Below the pieces are notes generated by a model. The model had not been told where the DNA came from. It saw only the letters and a program-made list of their open reading frames with translations, and searched no databases. Shown here in pieces: positions 56,069 through 64,000 of a stretch of DNA of 64,000 nucleotides. The first letter of the stretch is position 1; the number at the start of each line of letters is the position of its first letter. A program made the position numbers and the translations under genes. The stretch is from Bacteroides mediterraneensis (lineage in GTDB: Bacteria > Bacteroidota > Bacteroidia > Bacteroidales > Bacteroidaceae), in contig NZ_LT635783.1 in NCBI RefSeq assembly GCF_900128455.1, positions 38,794-102,793 on the forward strand, written 5' to 3'.

Positions 56069-56097
56069 TTTTTTACAAGCGGGACGCTTGTAAAAAA
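56069..56097 (+). other. Perfect 13-bp hairpin just upstream of the MFS gene
   Basis: TTTTTTACAAGCG (56069-56081), loop GGA, and its complement at 56085-56097. The next gene begins 23 bases later. The arms are T/A-rich outside and GC-rich at the loop, so it resembles a bidirectional terminator. An attenuator or RNase-processing site is also possible. Confidence 0.55.
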
Positions 56098-56119
56098 GTA
56101 TCTTTAATCTAATATCATT

Positions 56120-57574
56120 ATGAGTACATTAAAAACGACAAGCGAAAAAATGAGCAACTACCGGTGGATTATCTGCTCCATGCTGTTTTTCGCCACCACG
56201 GTCAACTACCTAGACCGTCAGGTACTTTCGCTTACCTGGAAAGATTTCATCGCACCGGAATTTCATTGGACAGACACACACTACGGCATCATCACCGCCA
56301 TTTTCTCCATCGTCTATGCGATTGCCAACCTCTTTGCCGGCCGTTTTGTCGACTGGCTGGGAAGCAAGAAAGGATATTTATGGGCCATCGCCATCTGGTC
56401 GGTCGGTGCCTGCCTGCATGCATTGTGCGGTTGGGCCACGGAAATGAGCGTGGGACTTCAGAATGTCAACGCCATGCTTTCCGCTTCCGGCGCACTGACC
56501 TCTACCATCGCCATTACCAGCGTATATTATTTCATCGCCGCCCGTATCGTACTGGCTGTAGGTGAATCGGGAAACTTTCCCGCTGCCATCAAAGTTACTG
56601 CCGAATATTTCCCCAAAAAAGACCGCGCATTCTCCACTTCCATCTTTAATGCAGGAGCTACCGTAGGTGCGCTCATCGCTCCGGTCAGTATCCCTTCACT
56701 GGCCAGCTATTTCAAAAGTATAGGGGTAGGCAACGGATGGGAAATGGCCTTCATCGTAATCGGTGCGTTAGGTTTCATCTGGATGGGACTCTGGCTGTTC
56801 GTGTACAAGAAACCTCAGGAAAATACGCATGTCAATGCCGCGGAACTGGCTTATATCCAGCAGGACAAAGGCAATGAAGAAACAAACCATTCAGAAGAGG
56901 AACCTAAGCTGTCACTCTGGCAATGCTTCAAATACCGCCAGACTTGGGCTGTCGCATTCGGCAAGTTCCTGACCGACGGCGTATGGTGGTTCTTCCTTTT
57001 CTGGACACCGGCCTATATTTCTGATGTATACGGGTTCTCGTCCGACAGCCCCACCGCCCAGCTGCTGATTTTTGTATTGTATGCCATCACCATGCTCTCC
57101 ATCTACGGCGGAAAACTGCCAACCATCATTATCAACAAAACCGGGAAAGACCCGTATGCTGCCCGTATGAGAGCGATGCTGATATTCGCCATATTCCCAC
57201 TGTTTGCCCTGTTCGCACAACCGTTGGGAAACATCTCCTACTGGTTCCCGGTCATCATTATCGGTATTGCCGGAGCCGCCCACCAGTCCTGGTCGGCCAA
57301 CATTTATTCCGTGGGCAGTGACATGTTCCCCAAAAGCGCTGTAGCCACCATCATCGGAATCGGCGGAATGGCCGGCGGAGTGGCTGCCTTCCTCATCAAC
57401 ATGTGTTCGGGTATTCTGTTCGATTATGCAGAAGCCACGCAGATGACCTTCCTCGGATTCCAGGGAAAGGAAGCAGGGTACTTCATCATTTTCTGCATCT
57501 GTGCAGTGGCCTACCTGATTGCCTGGTGCATCATGAAAGCCTTGGTGCCCAAATATGAACTGATCAAAGTCTGA
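56120..57574 (+). CDS. MFS transporter of the ExuT/anion:cation symporter type
   Basis: The 484-residue protein has twelve predicted helices. The N-terminal pattern YRWIICSMLFFATTVNYLDRQVLS followed by FAGRFVDWLGSKKG is typical of the hexuronate/phthalate ACS family. It imports hexuronates or similar acidic sugars with protons or cations across the inner membrane. With kduI 203 bases upstream, a product of unsaturated uronate breakdown is a likely substrate; 5-keto-4-deoxyuronate fits. Two hairpins separate it from kduI, so its expression may differ from that of the upstream genes. Confidence 0.88.
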   Translation: MSTLKTTSEKMSNYRWIICSMLFFATTVNYLDRQVLSLTWKDFIAPEFHWTDTHYGIITAIFSIVYAIANLFAGRFVDWLGSKKGYLWAIAIWSVGACLHALCGWATEMSVGLQNVNAMLSASGALTSTIAITSVYYFIAARIVLAVGESGNFPAAIKVTAEYFPKKDRAFSTSIFNAGATVGALIAPVSIPSLASYFKSIGVGNGWEMAFIVIGALGFIWMGLWLFVYKKPQENTHVNAAELAYIQQDKGNEETNHSEEEPKLSLWQCFKYRQTWAVAFGKFLTDGVWWFFLFWTPAYISDVYGFSSDSPTAQLLIFVLYAITMLSIYGGKLPTIIINKTGKDPYAARMRAMLIFAIFPLFALFAQPLGNISYWFPVIIIGIAGAAHQSWSANIYSVGSDMFPKSAVATIIGIGGMAGGVAAFLINMCSGILFDYAEATQMTFLGFQGKEAGYFIIFCICAVAYLIAWCIMKALVPKYELIKV

Positions 57575-57589
57575 TTCCCGTACGTATAC

Positions 57590-57629
57590 AAAAAAGTCAC
57601 GGCCTCACTTCCGACGCCGTGACTTTTTT
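57590..57629. terminator. Bidirectional terminator between MFS and 7TM-HD genes
   Basis: 14-bp perfect inverted repeat (A6-GTCACGGC at 57590-57603 and complement at 57616-57629) with flanking A and T runs between convergent genes. Confidence 0.92.
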
Positions 57630-57638
57630 CTGCCACTC

Positions 57639-59696
57639 TTATTTCTTCAGTTCCGGATAACTGATACGAGTGTGATACATGGTTTTCAGTTTTTCCTTGA
57701 ACACCGCCTTCACTGTCGCAATGTCCTTGAACGTAATCGGACATTCCTTGAAATACCCGTCTTGTACCTGACTGTCGATAATTTTCTCTACCAAAGCCGA
57801 AATGCTTTCCTCTGTATATTCCGGCAAACTTCGGGAAGCGGCTTCCACGGAATCGGCCATCATCAGGATAGCCTGTTCCTTGGTGAACGGATTAGGCCCC
57901 GGATAGCGGAAAGCCTCCTTATCGACTTCTTCATCGGGATGTTCATTCTGGTAAGATATATAGAAATACTTGGTCAGTCCTTTCCCGTGATGCGTGCAGA
58001 TGAAATCTTTTATCACCTGCGGCAAATCGTGCTTGTCGGCCAATTTCATTCCGTCGGTCACATGGCTGATGACAATCTGCGCACTCTGCTTGTAACTGAG
58101 CTGGTCGTGCGGATTCACGCCCGATTGGTTTTCCGTAAAGAAGGCAGGATTCATCATCTTCCCGATGTCATGATACATGGCGCCCGTACGTACCAGCTGA
58201 CTGTTGGCCCCGATACGGTTGGCCGCCGCTGCCGTCAGATTGGCCAGCTGAAGTGAATGCTGGAACGTGCCCGGTGCTACCTCCGACATCTCACGCATCA
58301 GCTTGTTGTTGATATTCGACAATTCCACCAGAGTGACATTCGAAGTAAAGCCGAACGTCTTTTCCAGGATGAACAGCAACGGATACGTAAACAACAGCAA
58401 GATACCGTTCAACATAAAGTTCATATACATGTGCGTGCTCAGCTGGGCCACTTCACTGACATGAATCAGGTCGAGTGCCAGATACATCAGTGCATAGGCA
58501 CACGCCACAATCAAGGCACTGCGGAACAACTGGGAACGCTGGGACAGTTCCCGCAAGCTGTAGATGCCGGCCATGCCTGCCGCCATCTGCAACAAAATAA
58601 ACTCATGAGGGGTACGCAGGCAGATGGAACACAACAGAATGGTAATGACATGGGCCATAAATGCCGTGCGGGAATCCAGAAAGATACGGATTATCAGCGG
58701 AATCATGGCAAAAGGTACAATATACACGCTCATAAAAGCATGCTCTACCATCACAGAAGAGATTACCGGGAAGGCAATGATAATGATAAAGAGCAAAGCC
58801 AGCGTCCGGTGCTTTTTGTAATAATCACTCCGGAAAAGCTCCAGGTAAATCATGAAACAGCCTATCAGCAAAGACACGAAAAGCAATTGGCCCAGCAAAG
58901 TCAAGCGTTTCTCCGACACCGTTTCACTGCGCTTGTCCCACTCCTTCTCCAGTGACTTCAAGATGTTGTAGGTACGACTGTCTATAATTTCTCCACGGTC
59001 GATGATTTTCTGGCCGTTCATCACAAAACCGTTGGCCCACGACAATCCGCCCAACAAATCCTGTTTGGCCGCTTCCGATTTCTGGGAGTCATACACTAGG
59101 TTCGGAGCAATGTATTCATTCAAGTTGCATCGCTGCAACAACAGCCGGCGGTAATGCAGTGTATCGGCAAAAATCAAAGTCTCGTAGGCCGTTTTGAAAC
59201 TGTAGAGTTCGTTTATAGCCACCTGATTTGCCGTATTCTTATCCACCAGCTGGATGGAATGCACGCTGTCCTTGCGCAATTTTTCCCAGTCATTGGGGGC
59301 AAAAACGCCTTTTTCATACACCACTTTCAGCAACCGTTCAATGTGATGCTGGTAGGCCGGTGCCGGAATGATACGATGCAAACTGTCGGTATAAGCTTTC
59401 TTGAACTGCTGTATCATCCGTTCGCCCACAGTCTTGTCCAATCGGTAATACGGGCTGTACAGACGCATGATACTGTCCTGCTCGCGCTGCACTTCGGCAT
59501 CTTCCTTATAGATAGGAAAGTCGAAGGAAGCCTGCAACAGGCCATACTTCCAAGGTTTGTTGATGTCAAATTGATAGTTAAACCGTCCTTCTCGTGGTAA
59601 AAAATAGACAATCACACTTACTGTCACAATGAATATGCCCAGTTTATATAACAATCCTTTATAGGAAAACTGTCGTTCGGTCTGTAAACTTTTCAT
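57639..59696 (-). CDS. 7TM-HD phosphohydrolase (PgpH/YqfF-like)
   Basis: Start chosen at ATG 59696 (MKSLQTERQFSY), eight codons into the open frame that begins with TTG; the product has 685 residues. It has an N-terminal membrane helix, an extracytoplasmic 7TMR-HDED domain (about 40-270), seven membrane helices (about 275-470) and an HD-GYP-like HD domain (about 490-640) with HSLQ, YHDIGKM, ISHVTDG and ICTHHG metal ligands. The family degrades cyclic di-AMP on the cytosolic side. It is divergent from gltX. Confidence 0.9.
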   Translation of the reverse strand: MKSLQTERQFSYKGLLYKLGIFIVTVSVIVYFLPREGRFNYQFDINKPWKYGLLQASFDFPIYKEDAEVQREQDSIMRLYSPYYRLDKTVGERMIQQFKKAYTDSLHRIIPAPAYQHHIERLLKVVYEKGVFAPNDWEKLRKDSVHSIQLVDKNTANQVAINELYSFKTAYETLIFADTLHYRRLLLQRCNLNEYIAPNLVYDSQKSEAAKQDLLGGLSWANGFVMNGQKIIDRGEIIDSRTYNILKSLEKEWDKRSETVSEKRLTLLGQLLFVSLLIGCFMIYLELFRSDYYKKHRTLALLFIIIIAFPVISSVMVEHAFMSVYIVPFAMIPLIIRIFLDSRTAFMAHVITILLCSICLRTPHEFILLQMAAGMAGIYSLRELSQRSQLFRSALIVACAYALMYLALDLIHVSEVAQLSTHMYMNFMLNGILLLFTYPLLFILEKTFGFTSNVTLVELSNINNKLMREMSEVAPGTFQHSLQLANLTAAAANRIGANSQLVRTGAMYHDIGKMMNPAFFTENQSGVNPHDQLSYKQSAQIVISHVTDGMKLADKHDLPQVIKDFICTHHGKGLTKYFYISYQNEHPDEEVDKEAFRYPGPNPFTKEQAILMMADSVEAASRSLPEYTEESISALVEKIIDSQVQDGYFKECPITFKDIATVKAVFKEKLKTMYHTRISYPELKK

Positions 59697-59747
59697 GTCA
59701 AAGAGATATTTTGCGTGCAAAATAAGAAAAAAACGGGAAAATTAGAT

Positions 59748-59755
59748 TAATTTTG
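59748..59755 (+). promoter_or_regulatory. -7 box (TAATTTTG) for gltX
   Basis: Exact TAnnTTTG match 26 bases before the gltX start, in the divergent gap. Confidence 0.6.
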
Positions 59756-59781
59756 CGGCGTATTTTTAGATAAAAACCACA

Positions 59782-61299
59782 ATGTCAGAAAGAAAAGTAA
59801 GAGTCCGTTTTGCACCGAGTCCCACAGGTGCGTTGCATATCGGCGGCGTACGTACCGCTTTGTACAATTATCTGTTTGCCCGCCAGCACGGGGGAGAACT
59901 GGTTTTCCGTATTGAAGATACCGACTCACACCGTTTCGTTCCGGGTGCTGAGGAATACATTATCGAATCGTTCAAGTGGCTGGGCATCAAGTTCGACGAA
60001 GGTGTCAGCTTCGGAGGCAACTATGGTCCGTACCGCCAGTCGGAACGCCGTGACATCTACAAGAAGTATGTGCAGGTGCTTCTGGACAACGGAAAGGCTT
60101 ACATCGCTTTCGATACGCCCGAAGAACTGGAAGCCAAACGCAAGGAAATTCCGAACTTCCAGTACGATGCTTCTACGCGTAATTCCATGCGCAACTCACT
60201 GACCCTTCCGAAAGAAGAGGTGGACAAACTGATTGCAGAAGGCAAACAGTATGTGGTCCGCTTCAAGATTGAACCGAACGAAGACGTGCATGTACACGAT
60301 ATCATCCGCGGAGAAGTGGTCATCAACTCTTCTATCCTCGACGACAAAGTATTATATAAATCGGCTGACGAACTGCCGACTTACCATCTGGCCAACATCG
60401 TAGACGACCACCTGATGGAAATCTCACACGTAATTCGTGGAGAGGAATGGTTGCCTTCGGCTCCGTTGCACGTACTGCTGTACCGTGCGTTTGGCTGGGA
60501 AGACACCATGCCGGAATTTGCCCACCTGCCGCTGTTGCTGAAACCGGACGGAAACGGCAAGCTGAGCAAGCGTGACGGCGACCGTCTGGGATTCCCGGTA
60601 TTCCCGCTTGAATGGCACGACCCCAAAACGGGAGAGGTTTCTTCCGGATACCGTGAATCGGGTTATCTGCCGGAAGCAGTCATCAACTTCCTGGCCCTGC
60701 TGGGATGGAACCCGGGCAACGATCAGGAAATCATGTCGATGGACGAACTAATTAAATTGTTCGACCTGCACCGTTGCAGCAAGGCGGGTGCCAAGTTCGA
60801 CTACGAAAAGGGAAAATGGTTCAACCATGAATATATCCTGATGAAGAGCGACGAAGAAATCGCCCAGCTGTTCATGCCGATTCTGAAAGAACACGGCATC
60901 GACGCCCCGATGGATAAGGTAGTTACCGTAGTCGGACTGATGAAAGGTCGTGTAAGCTTCATCAAGGAATTGTGGGACACCTGCAAGTTCTTCTTCGTGG
61001 CTCCGACAGAATACGATGAAAAGACGGTGAAGAAACGTTGGAAAGAAGATTCAGCCGAACGCATGACCGAACTGGCCAATCTGCTGGAATCATTGGATGA
61101 TTTCTCACTGGCTCATCAGGAAGAAGTGGTCATGAAATGGATTGAGGACAAAGGTTACCACTTGGGTAACATCATGAATGCTTTCCGCCTGACACTGGTA
61201 GGAGAAGGAAAAGGTCCCCACATGTTTGATATCTCAGCTGTACTGGGCAAAGAAGAAACAGTAGCACGTATGCGTCGTGCGGTAGAGGTACTCAAATAA
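59782..61299 (+). CDS. gltX: Glutamyl-tRNA synthetase
   Basis: The 505-residue class I synthetase has the HIGH-type motif [16 protein letters not shown] (from residue 13), the KMSKS-type [15 protein letters not shown] and a C-terminal anticodon-binding part. The substitution of the second KMSKS position fits the discriminating GluRS type. It charges tRNA-Glu in the cytosol. The next gene starts 8 bases after its stop codon. Confidence 0.96.
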   Translation: MSERKVRVRFAPSPTGALHIGGVRTALYNYLFARQHGGELVFRIEDTDSHRFVPGAEEYIIESFKWLGIKFDEGVSFGGNYGPYRQSERRDIYKKYVQVLLDNGKAYIAFDTPEELEAKRKEIPNFQYDASTRNSMRNSLTLPKEEVDKLIAEGKQYVVRFKIEPNEDVHVHDIIRGEVVINSSILDDKVLYKSADELPTYHLANIVDDHLMEISHVIRGEEWLPSAPLHVLLYRAFGWEDTMPEFAHLPLLLKPDGNGKLSKRDGDRLGFPVFPLEWHDPKTGEVSSGYRESGYLPEAVINFLALLGWNPGNDQEIMSMDELIKLFDLHRCSKAGAKFDYEKGKWFNHEYILMKSDEEIAQLFMPILKEHGIDAPMDKVVTVVGLMKGRVSFIKELWDTCKFFFVAPTEYDEKTVKKRWKEDSAERMTELANLLESLDDFSLAHQEEVVMKWIEDKGYHLGNIMNAFRLTLVGEGKGPHMFDISAVLGKEETVARMRRAVEVLK

Positions 61300-61307
61300 A
61301 CAAAGAC

Positions 61308-62528
61308 ATGATTTATAATTTTATCATCGCCCTTTATACAAGTGCAGTCAGATTGGCTGCACTTTTTAATAAGAAGGTGGCCCTGATGGTCAAAGGGGAA
61401 AAGGAAGCGTTCGGCATATTGGAAAAACAAATTGTGCGCGGCGAAAAATACCTGTGGTTTCACGCGGCCTCTTTGGGAGAATTTGAACAAGGCCGTCCGC
61501 TGATTGAGGAAATCCGGAAAAAATATCCGCAATACAAGATTCTCCAGACCTTCTTCTCGCCTTCCGGATACGAGGTACGGAAGAATTACAAAGGAGCGGA
61601 CATCGTCTGCTATCTTCCGCTCGACACACCGGGCAACGTAAAGCGTTTCCTGGATCTGGCCCAGCCTTACATGGCTTTCTTCATCAAGTATGAGTTCTGG
61701 CAGAACTACCTGACGGAACTGAAACGACGGAATATTCCGGTCTACAGTGTGTCTTCCATCTTCCGGAAAGAGCAGGTTTTCTTCCGCTGGTATGGGAAAA
61801 GCTACCGCAAGGTGCTGAACACGTTTACCCACCTCTTCGTACAGGATGAAGCATCCGTGAAACTGTTGCAGTCCATCGGCATCACGAATACGACGATTGT
61901 CGGTGATACCCGTTTTGACCGGGTACTGGAAATCTGCCGTCAGGCCAAAGAGCTTCCTTTGGTAGAACGGTTCAAAGGAGAGCATACCGCCTTTGTAGCC
62001 GGCAGTTCCTGGGGACCGGATGAGGATATTTTCATCCCGTACTTCAACGCACATCCGGAAGTGAAGCTCATCATCGCTCCCCACGTGATTGAGGAAAGTC
62101 ATTTGAAAGAGATTATCGGCAAGCTGAACCGTACAGTCGTACGTTACACGCAGGCCACAGAGGAGAAGGTGAAAGAAGCCGACTGCCTGCTGATTGACTG
62201 TTTCGGTCTGTTGTCTTCCATCTACCGCTACGGAGAAATCGCCTACATCGGAGGTGGATTCGGAGTCGGTATCCACAACGTACTGGAAGCAGCGGTATAC
62301 GGCATGCCGGTTATCTTCGGCCCGAACAACAAGCGGTTCCGTGAAGCACAGGGTTTGTTGCAATGCAGAGGAGGCTTTGAAATACAGGGAGCGGAAGACT
62401 TCAAGAAAATCATGGACGAGTTCCTGACCAATTACGGAGCCTTGGACAAAGCAGGCAAGAAAGCCGGAAACTATGTACGAGACAATGCCGGTGCCTTGGA
62501 AAAGATTATGCATACAGTGACGCTATAA
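61308..62528 (+). CDS. waaA: 3-deoxy-D-manno-octulosonic acid (Kdo) transferase
   Basis: The 406-residue GT30 enzyme has an N-terminal membrane anchor and HAASLGEFEQGRPLIEE, typical of KdtA (Gly-Glu with the acceptor base). Later it shows YIGGGFGVGIHNVLEAAVYGMPVIFGPNNKRF, the donor-binding region. It transfers Kdo to lipid IVA during LPS core assembly on the inner face of the inner membrane. It is 8 bases after gltX and ends before a strong terminator. Confidence 0.95.
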   Translation: MIYNFIIALYTSAVRLAALFNKKVALMVKGEKEAFGILEKQIVRGEKYLWFHAASLGEFEQGRPLIEEIRKKYPQYKILQTFFSPSGYEVRKNYKGADIVCYLPLDTPGNVKRFLDLAQPYMAFFIKYEFWQNYLTELKRRNIPVYSVSSIFRKEQVFFRWYGKSYRKVLNTFTHLFVQDEASVKLLQSIGITNTTIVGDTRFDRVLEICRQAKELPLVERFKGEHTAFVAGSSWGPDEDIFIPYFNAHPEVKLIIAPHVIEESHLKEIIGKLNRTVVRYTQATEEKVKEADCLLIDCFGLLSSIYRYGEIAYIGGGFGVGIHNVLEAAVYGMPVIFGPNNKRFREAQGLLQCRGGFEIQGAEDFKKIMDEFLTNYGALDKAGKKAGNYVRDNAGALEKIMHTVTL

Positions 62529-62593
62529 TCCGTGCGCATAAAATAAAAAGGAGCTGTAGAAAGAAAAAACACTGTTCAGAATTTTGTAAAAAT

Positions 62594-62643
62594 AAAAACA
62601 GGATTCAGTTGTAAGTTCTTCTTATAACTGAATCCTGTTTTTA
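62594..62643. terminator. Strong terminator after waaA
   Basis: Stem of about 22 bp with one G-T wobble (62594-62615 with 62621-62642) and a five-base loop; T run follows on the plus strand. The long A/T ends make it bidirectional. Confidence 0.92.
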
Positions 62644-62644
62644 T

Positions 62645-62791
62645 TTACATAAGCATAAACTGGTTCCACTTGAAAAATCCGATAGAATTATTAAACGGTC
62701 CGACGTGTCCATCACAAACCATCGCTGCCTGACATGGTCGCAAACTGTGGCTGCCACGTCCCTCTTGTCGGTGAGACAGATAAAATGACAT
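62645..62791 (-). pseudogene. 48-codon ORF with an H-x11-DG/DGHV-like end, possible gene remnant
   Basis: From ATG 62791 to TAA 62645 the minus strand encodes 48 residues. The C-terminal half, MVCDGHVGPFNNSIGFF, reads like the tail of H-x-DG (pilin-like processing) proteins. There is no family start and no second conserved block, and the region is more GC-rich than the terminator beside it. It is directly downstream of the GntR gene. It could be a relic of a larger gene, a true small protein, or chance. Confidence 0.3.
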
Positions 62792-62818
62792 TAAGTTTAT
62801 CCATGCGAGGAACCAGAC

Positions 62819-63199
62819 TTACTCCGAAGCCTTTCTCCGTTCTTCTTGATAAGTTTTATACATTTCGGCCAAGGTTTCCATCGGGATATGTAACAAATAC
62901 ATTTCCTTGAACACATCGGGCAATACTTGCTGGAGAAAGGTTTCTTTCCGAAGCGCCACAATCTTCTGTGCAGCCCCGGTAGACACGAAATAGCCTAATC
63001 CCCGTTTGTTGTAAATAATGCCCTGATTTTGCAGGTAATCGTACGTACGAACCACTGTATTGGCATTGACTTCCACCACGCCCGCATACTCACGGACCGA
63101 CAGGATGCGCCCTTCTTCCTCATATACATGCTGAAGAATTTCATCCATGATACGATCGGCTATCTGCAAATAAATCGGTTTATTCTCTTTAAAAGTCAT
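62819..63199 (-). CDS. GntR-family (YtrA-like) transcriptional regulator
   Basis: Start chosen at ATG 63199 (MTFKENKPIYLQIADRIMDEIL), which overlaps the upstream gene stop by four bases; the product has 126 residues. The winged helix lies about 10-75 (SVREYAGVVEVNANTVVRTYDYLQNQGIIYNKRGLGYFVS). It has no large effector domain, as in the YtrA subgroup. Such regulators usually control ABC-type membrane operons, in line with the coupled membrane-protein gene. It probably autoregulates the operon. Confidence 0.88.
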   Translation of the reverse strand: MTFKENKPIYLQIADRIMDEILQHVYEEEGRILSVREYAGVVEVNANTVVRTYDYLQNQGIIYNKRGLGYFVSTGAAQKIVALRKETFLQQVLPDVFKEMYLLHIPMETLAEMYKTYQEERRKASE

Positions 63200-64000
63200 A
63201 GGCGCCACAGCTTTCGTTTAATTACTTGTGAACGGGTAAACAGTCGGTACGACAGCCACCAGTTGAAAAGAGTGAACAAGAGAAAGAAAACAGCAATTGA
63301 TGCCAACACTCCATCTACAAATTGGGGGGTATCCTGGAAGTGCTCCTTTATCCACTCTGAAAAACGAATTAAAGATCCTCCTTCTGCCAGACTGGCAAAC
63401 ATAATCCCTCCGAGAATCGTCACTGCCAGACAGGTTCCGATGGTTTTCAGGAAAGGATGCTTATACCAGAAACTTCCTCCCAAGATGAAGAGGGAATGAT
63501 TCCACAAACAGAATATCCATCCGAGCAGCTGCATCAGCCACCAAGAATATACAGGTTCGCCTGTTACGTCTACCGAGGCATGTGTAGCCCATTTCATGGA
63601 AAAGACTTCCACTAACAAAGACTGGCTATACACTGTCGGTAAATCAAACAAAGGCAACAACAGGTAATGAGTAAGTTCCAAGGCCAGCAAGGCTACCAAC
63701 ACCATCAACAACGTACCTATCGTCACCAATACCGCCCGTGAAAAGAACTTCTCCAGCTTCGTAGCCGGAAGCAGCAAATAAGAGATGCAGTTCTCCTTGC
63801 TGTCCATGCATTTCATAATTCGGGAAGCATAGAAGATCATCGCAAAACTCACTACCATGCCAATTACCCCTAACATATTGCCACAAAAACGATGAAAGGA
63901 ATAAACCTCCGGAAAACCTGTCTCTACCCAATCCTCTGCCGACCACAAAAAGCCCAACATCGGGAAAAAGAAGGCCGCAAAGATACCCAGCAAGCCATAA
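63196..64000 (-). CDS. Multi-spanning membrane protein, ABC-2 permease-like (5' end outside window)
   Basis: The frame is open to the window end (the visible part, 268 residues, starts YGLLGIFAAFFFPMLG) and no certain start codon is inside. About six hydrophobic segments are visible. The pattern ISYLLLPATKLEKFFSR, between helices two and three, is common in Bacteroidota ABC-2-like permease subunits. Its stop overlaps the GntR start (ATGA, 63196-63199), so the two are cotranscribed and coupled. An ABC ATPase would be expected nearby, but none is in the window. Confidence 0.7.
   Translation of the reverse strand, partial: YGLLGIFAAFFFPMLGFLWSAEDWVETGFPEVYSFHRFCGNMLGVIGMVVSFAMIFYASRIMKCMDSKENCISYLLLPATKLEKFFSRAVLVTIGTLLMVLVALLALELTHYLLLPLFDLPTVYSQSLLVEVFSMKWATHASVDVTGEPVYSWWLMQLLGWIFCLWNHSLFILGGSFWYKHPFLKTIGTCLAVTILGGIMFASLAEGGSLIRFSEWIKEHFQDTPQFVDGVLASIAVFFLLFTLFNWWLSYRLFTRSQVIKRKLWRL

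Overview
The window looks like a chromosome segment of a gut Bacteroidales species, most likely Bacteroides or Phocaeicola. The evidence is SusC/SusD pairs, a hybrid two-component regulator, BACON and DUF4859 surface lipoproteins, promoters of the TAnnTTTG type, Bacteroidota-type signal peptides and lipoboxes, and the fused MurF-alanine racemase. No rRNA, tRNA, CRISPR array, IS element or prophage was seen. Species cannot be fixed from the sequence.

Region 1 (1-2359) holds the 3' end of a susD gene from a neighbouring locus, a terminator, about 680 bases without a gene, and a secreted alpha/beta hydrolase.

Region 2 (2394-31845) is a large polysaccharide-utilisation locus. Twelve minus-strand genes run from a GH127 lipoprotein through SusC, SusD, a triple-DUF4859 lipoprotein, a BACON-DUF6055-DUF4859 lipoprotein, a secreted DUF6055 protein, a cytoplasmic M24B Xaa-Pro peptidase and an EamA transporter. 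After a short terminator-like gap come a GH97 enzyme fused to an HExxH metallopeptidase-like domain, a GH43 enzyme, a second GH127 and an S9 serine peptidase. The divergent regulator is a complete hybrid two-component protein. The glycosidases (beta-L-arabinofuranosidase, GH43, retaining GH97 likely alpha-galactosidase) are paired with proline-linked and zinc peptidases. I infer that the target is a proline/hydroxyproline-rich plant glycoprotein such as extensin, with both glycan and backbone being attacked.

Region 3 (31917-53163) is mostly housekeeping: aroA, a metal-type ABC permease, tsaE, rnhB, a DUF3109 protein, a fimbrillin-like lipoprotein, dxs-trkA, a GSCFA protein, murF-alr, a lysine exporter split in two genes, an ECF sigma/anti-sigma-like pair, and topA-aroK-speA-argB.

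Region 4 (53164-57574) starts with a short tandem palindromic repeat and a pyrimidine-rich tract. It is followed by an unusual three-gene cluster: an orphan galactitol-type PTS EIIC, a 5-keto-4-deoxyuronate isomerase (KduI) carrying an export signal, and a hexuronate-type MFS transporter.

Region 5 (57639-64000) has a 7TM-HD phosphohydrolase, gltX, the Kdo transferase gene, a possible relic ORF, and a GntR regulator translationally coupled to a membrane protein that runs off the window.
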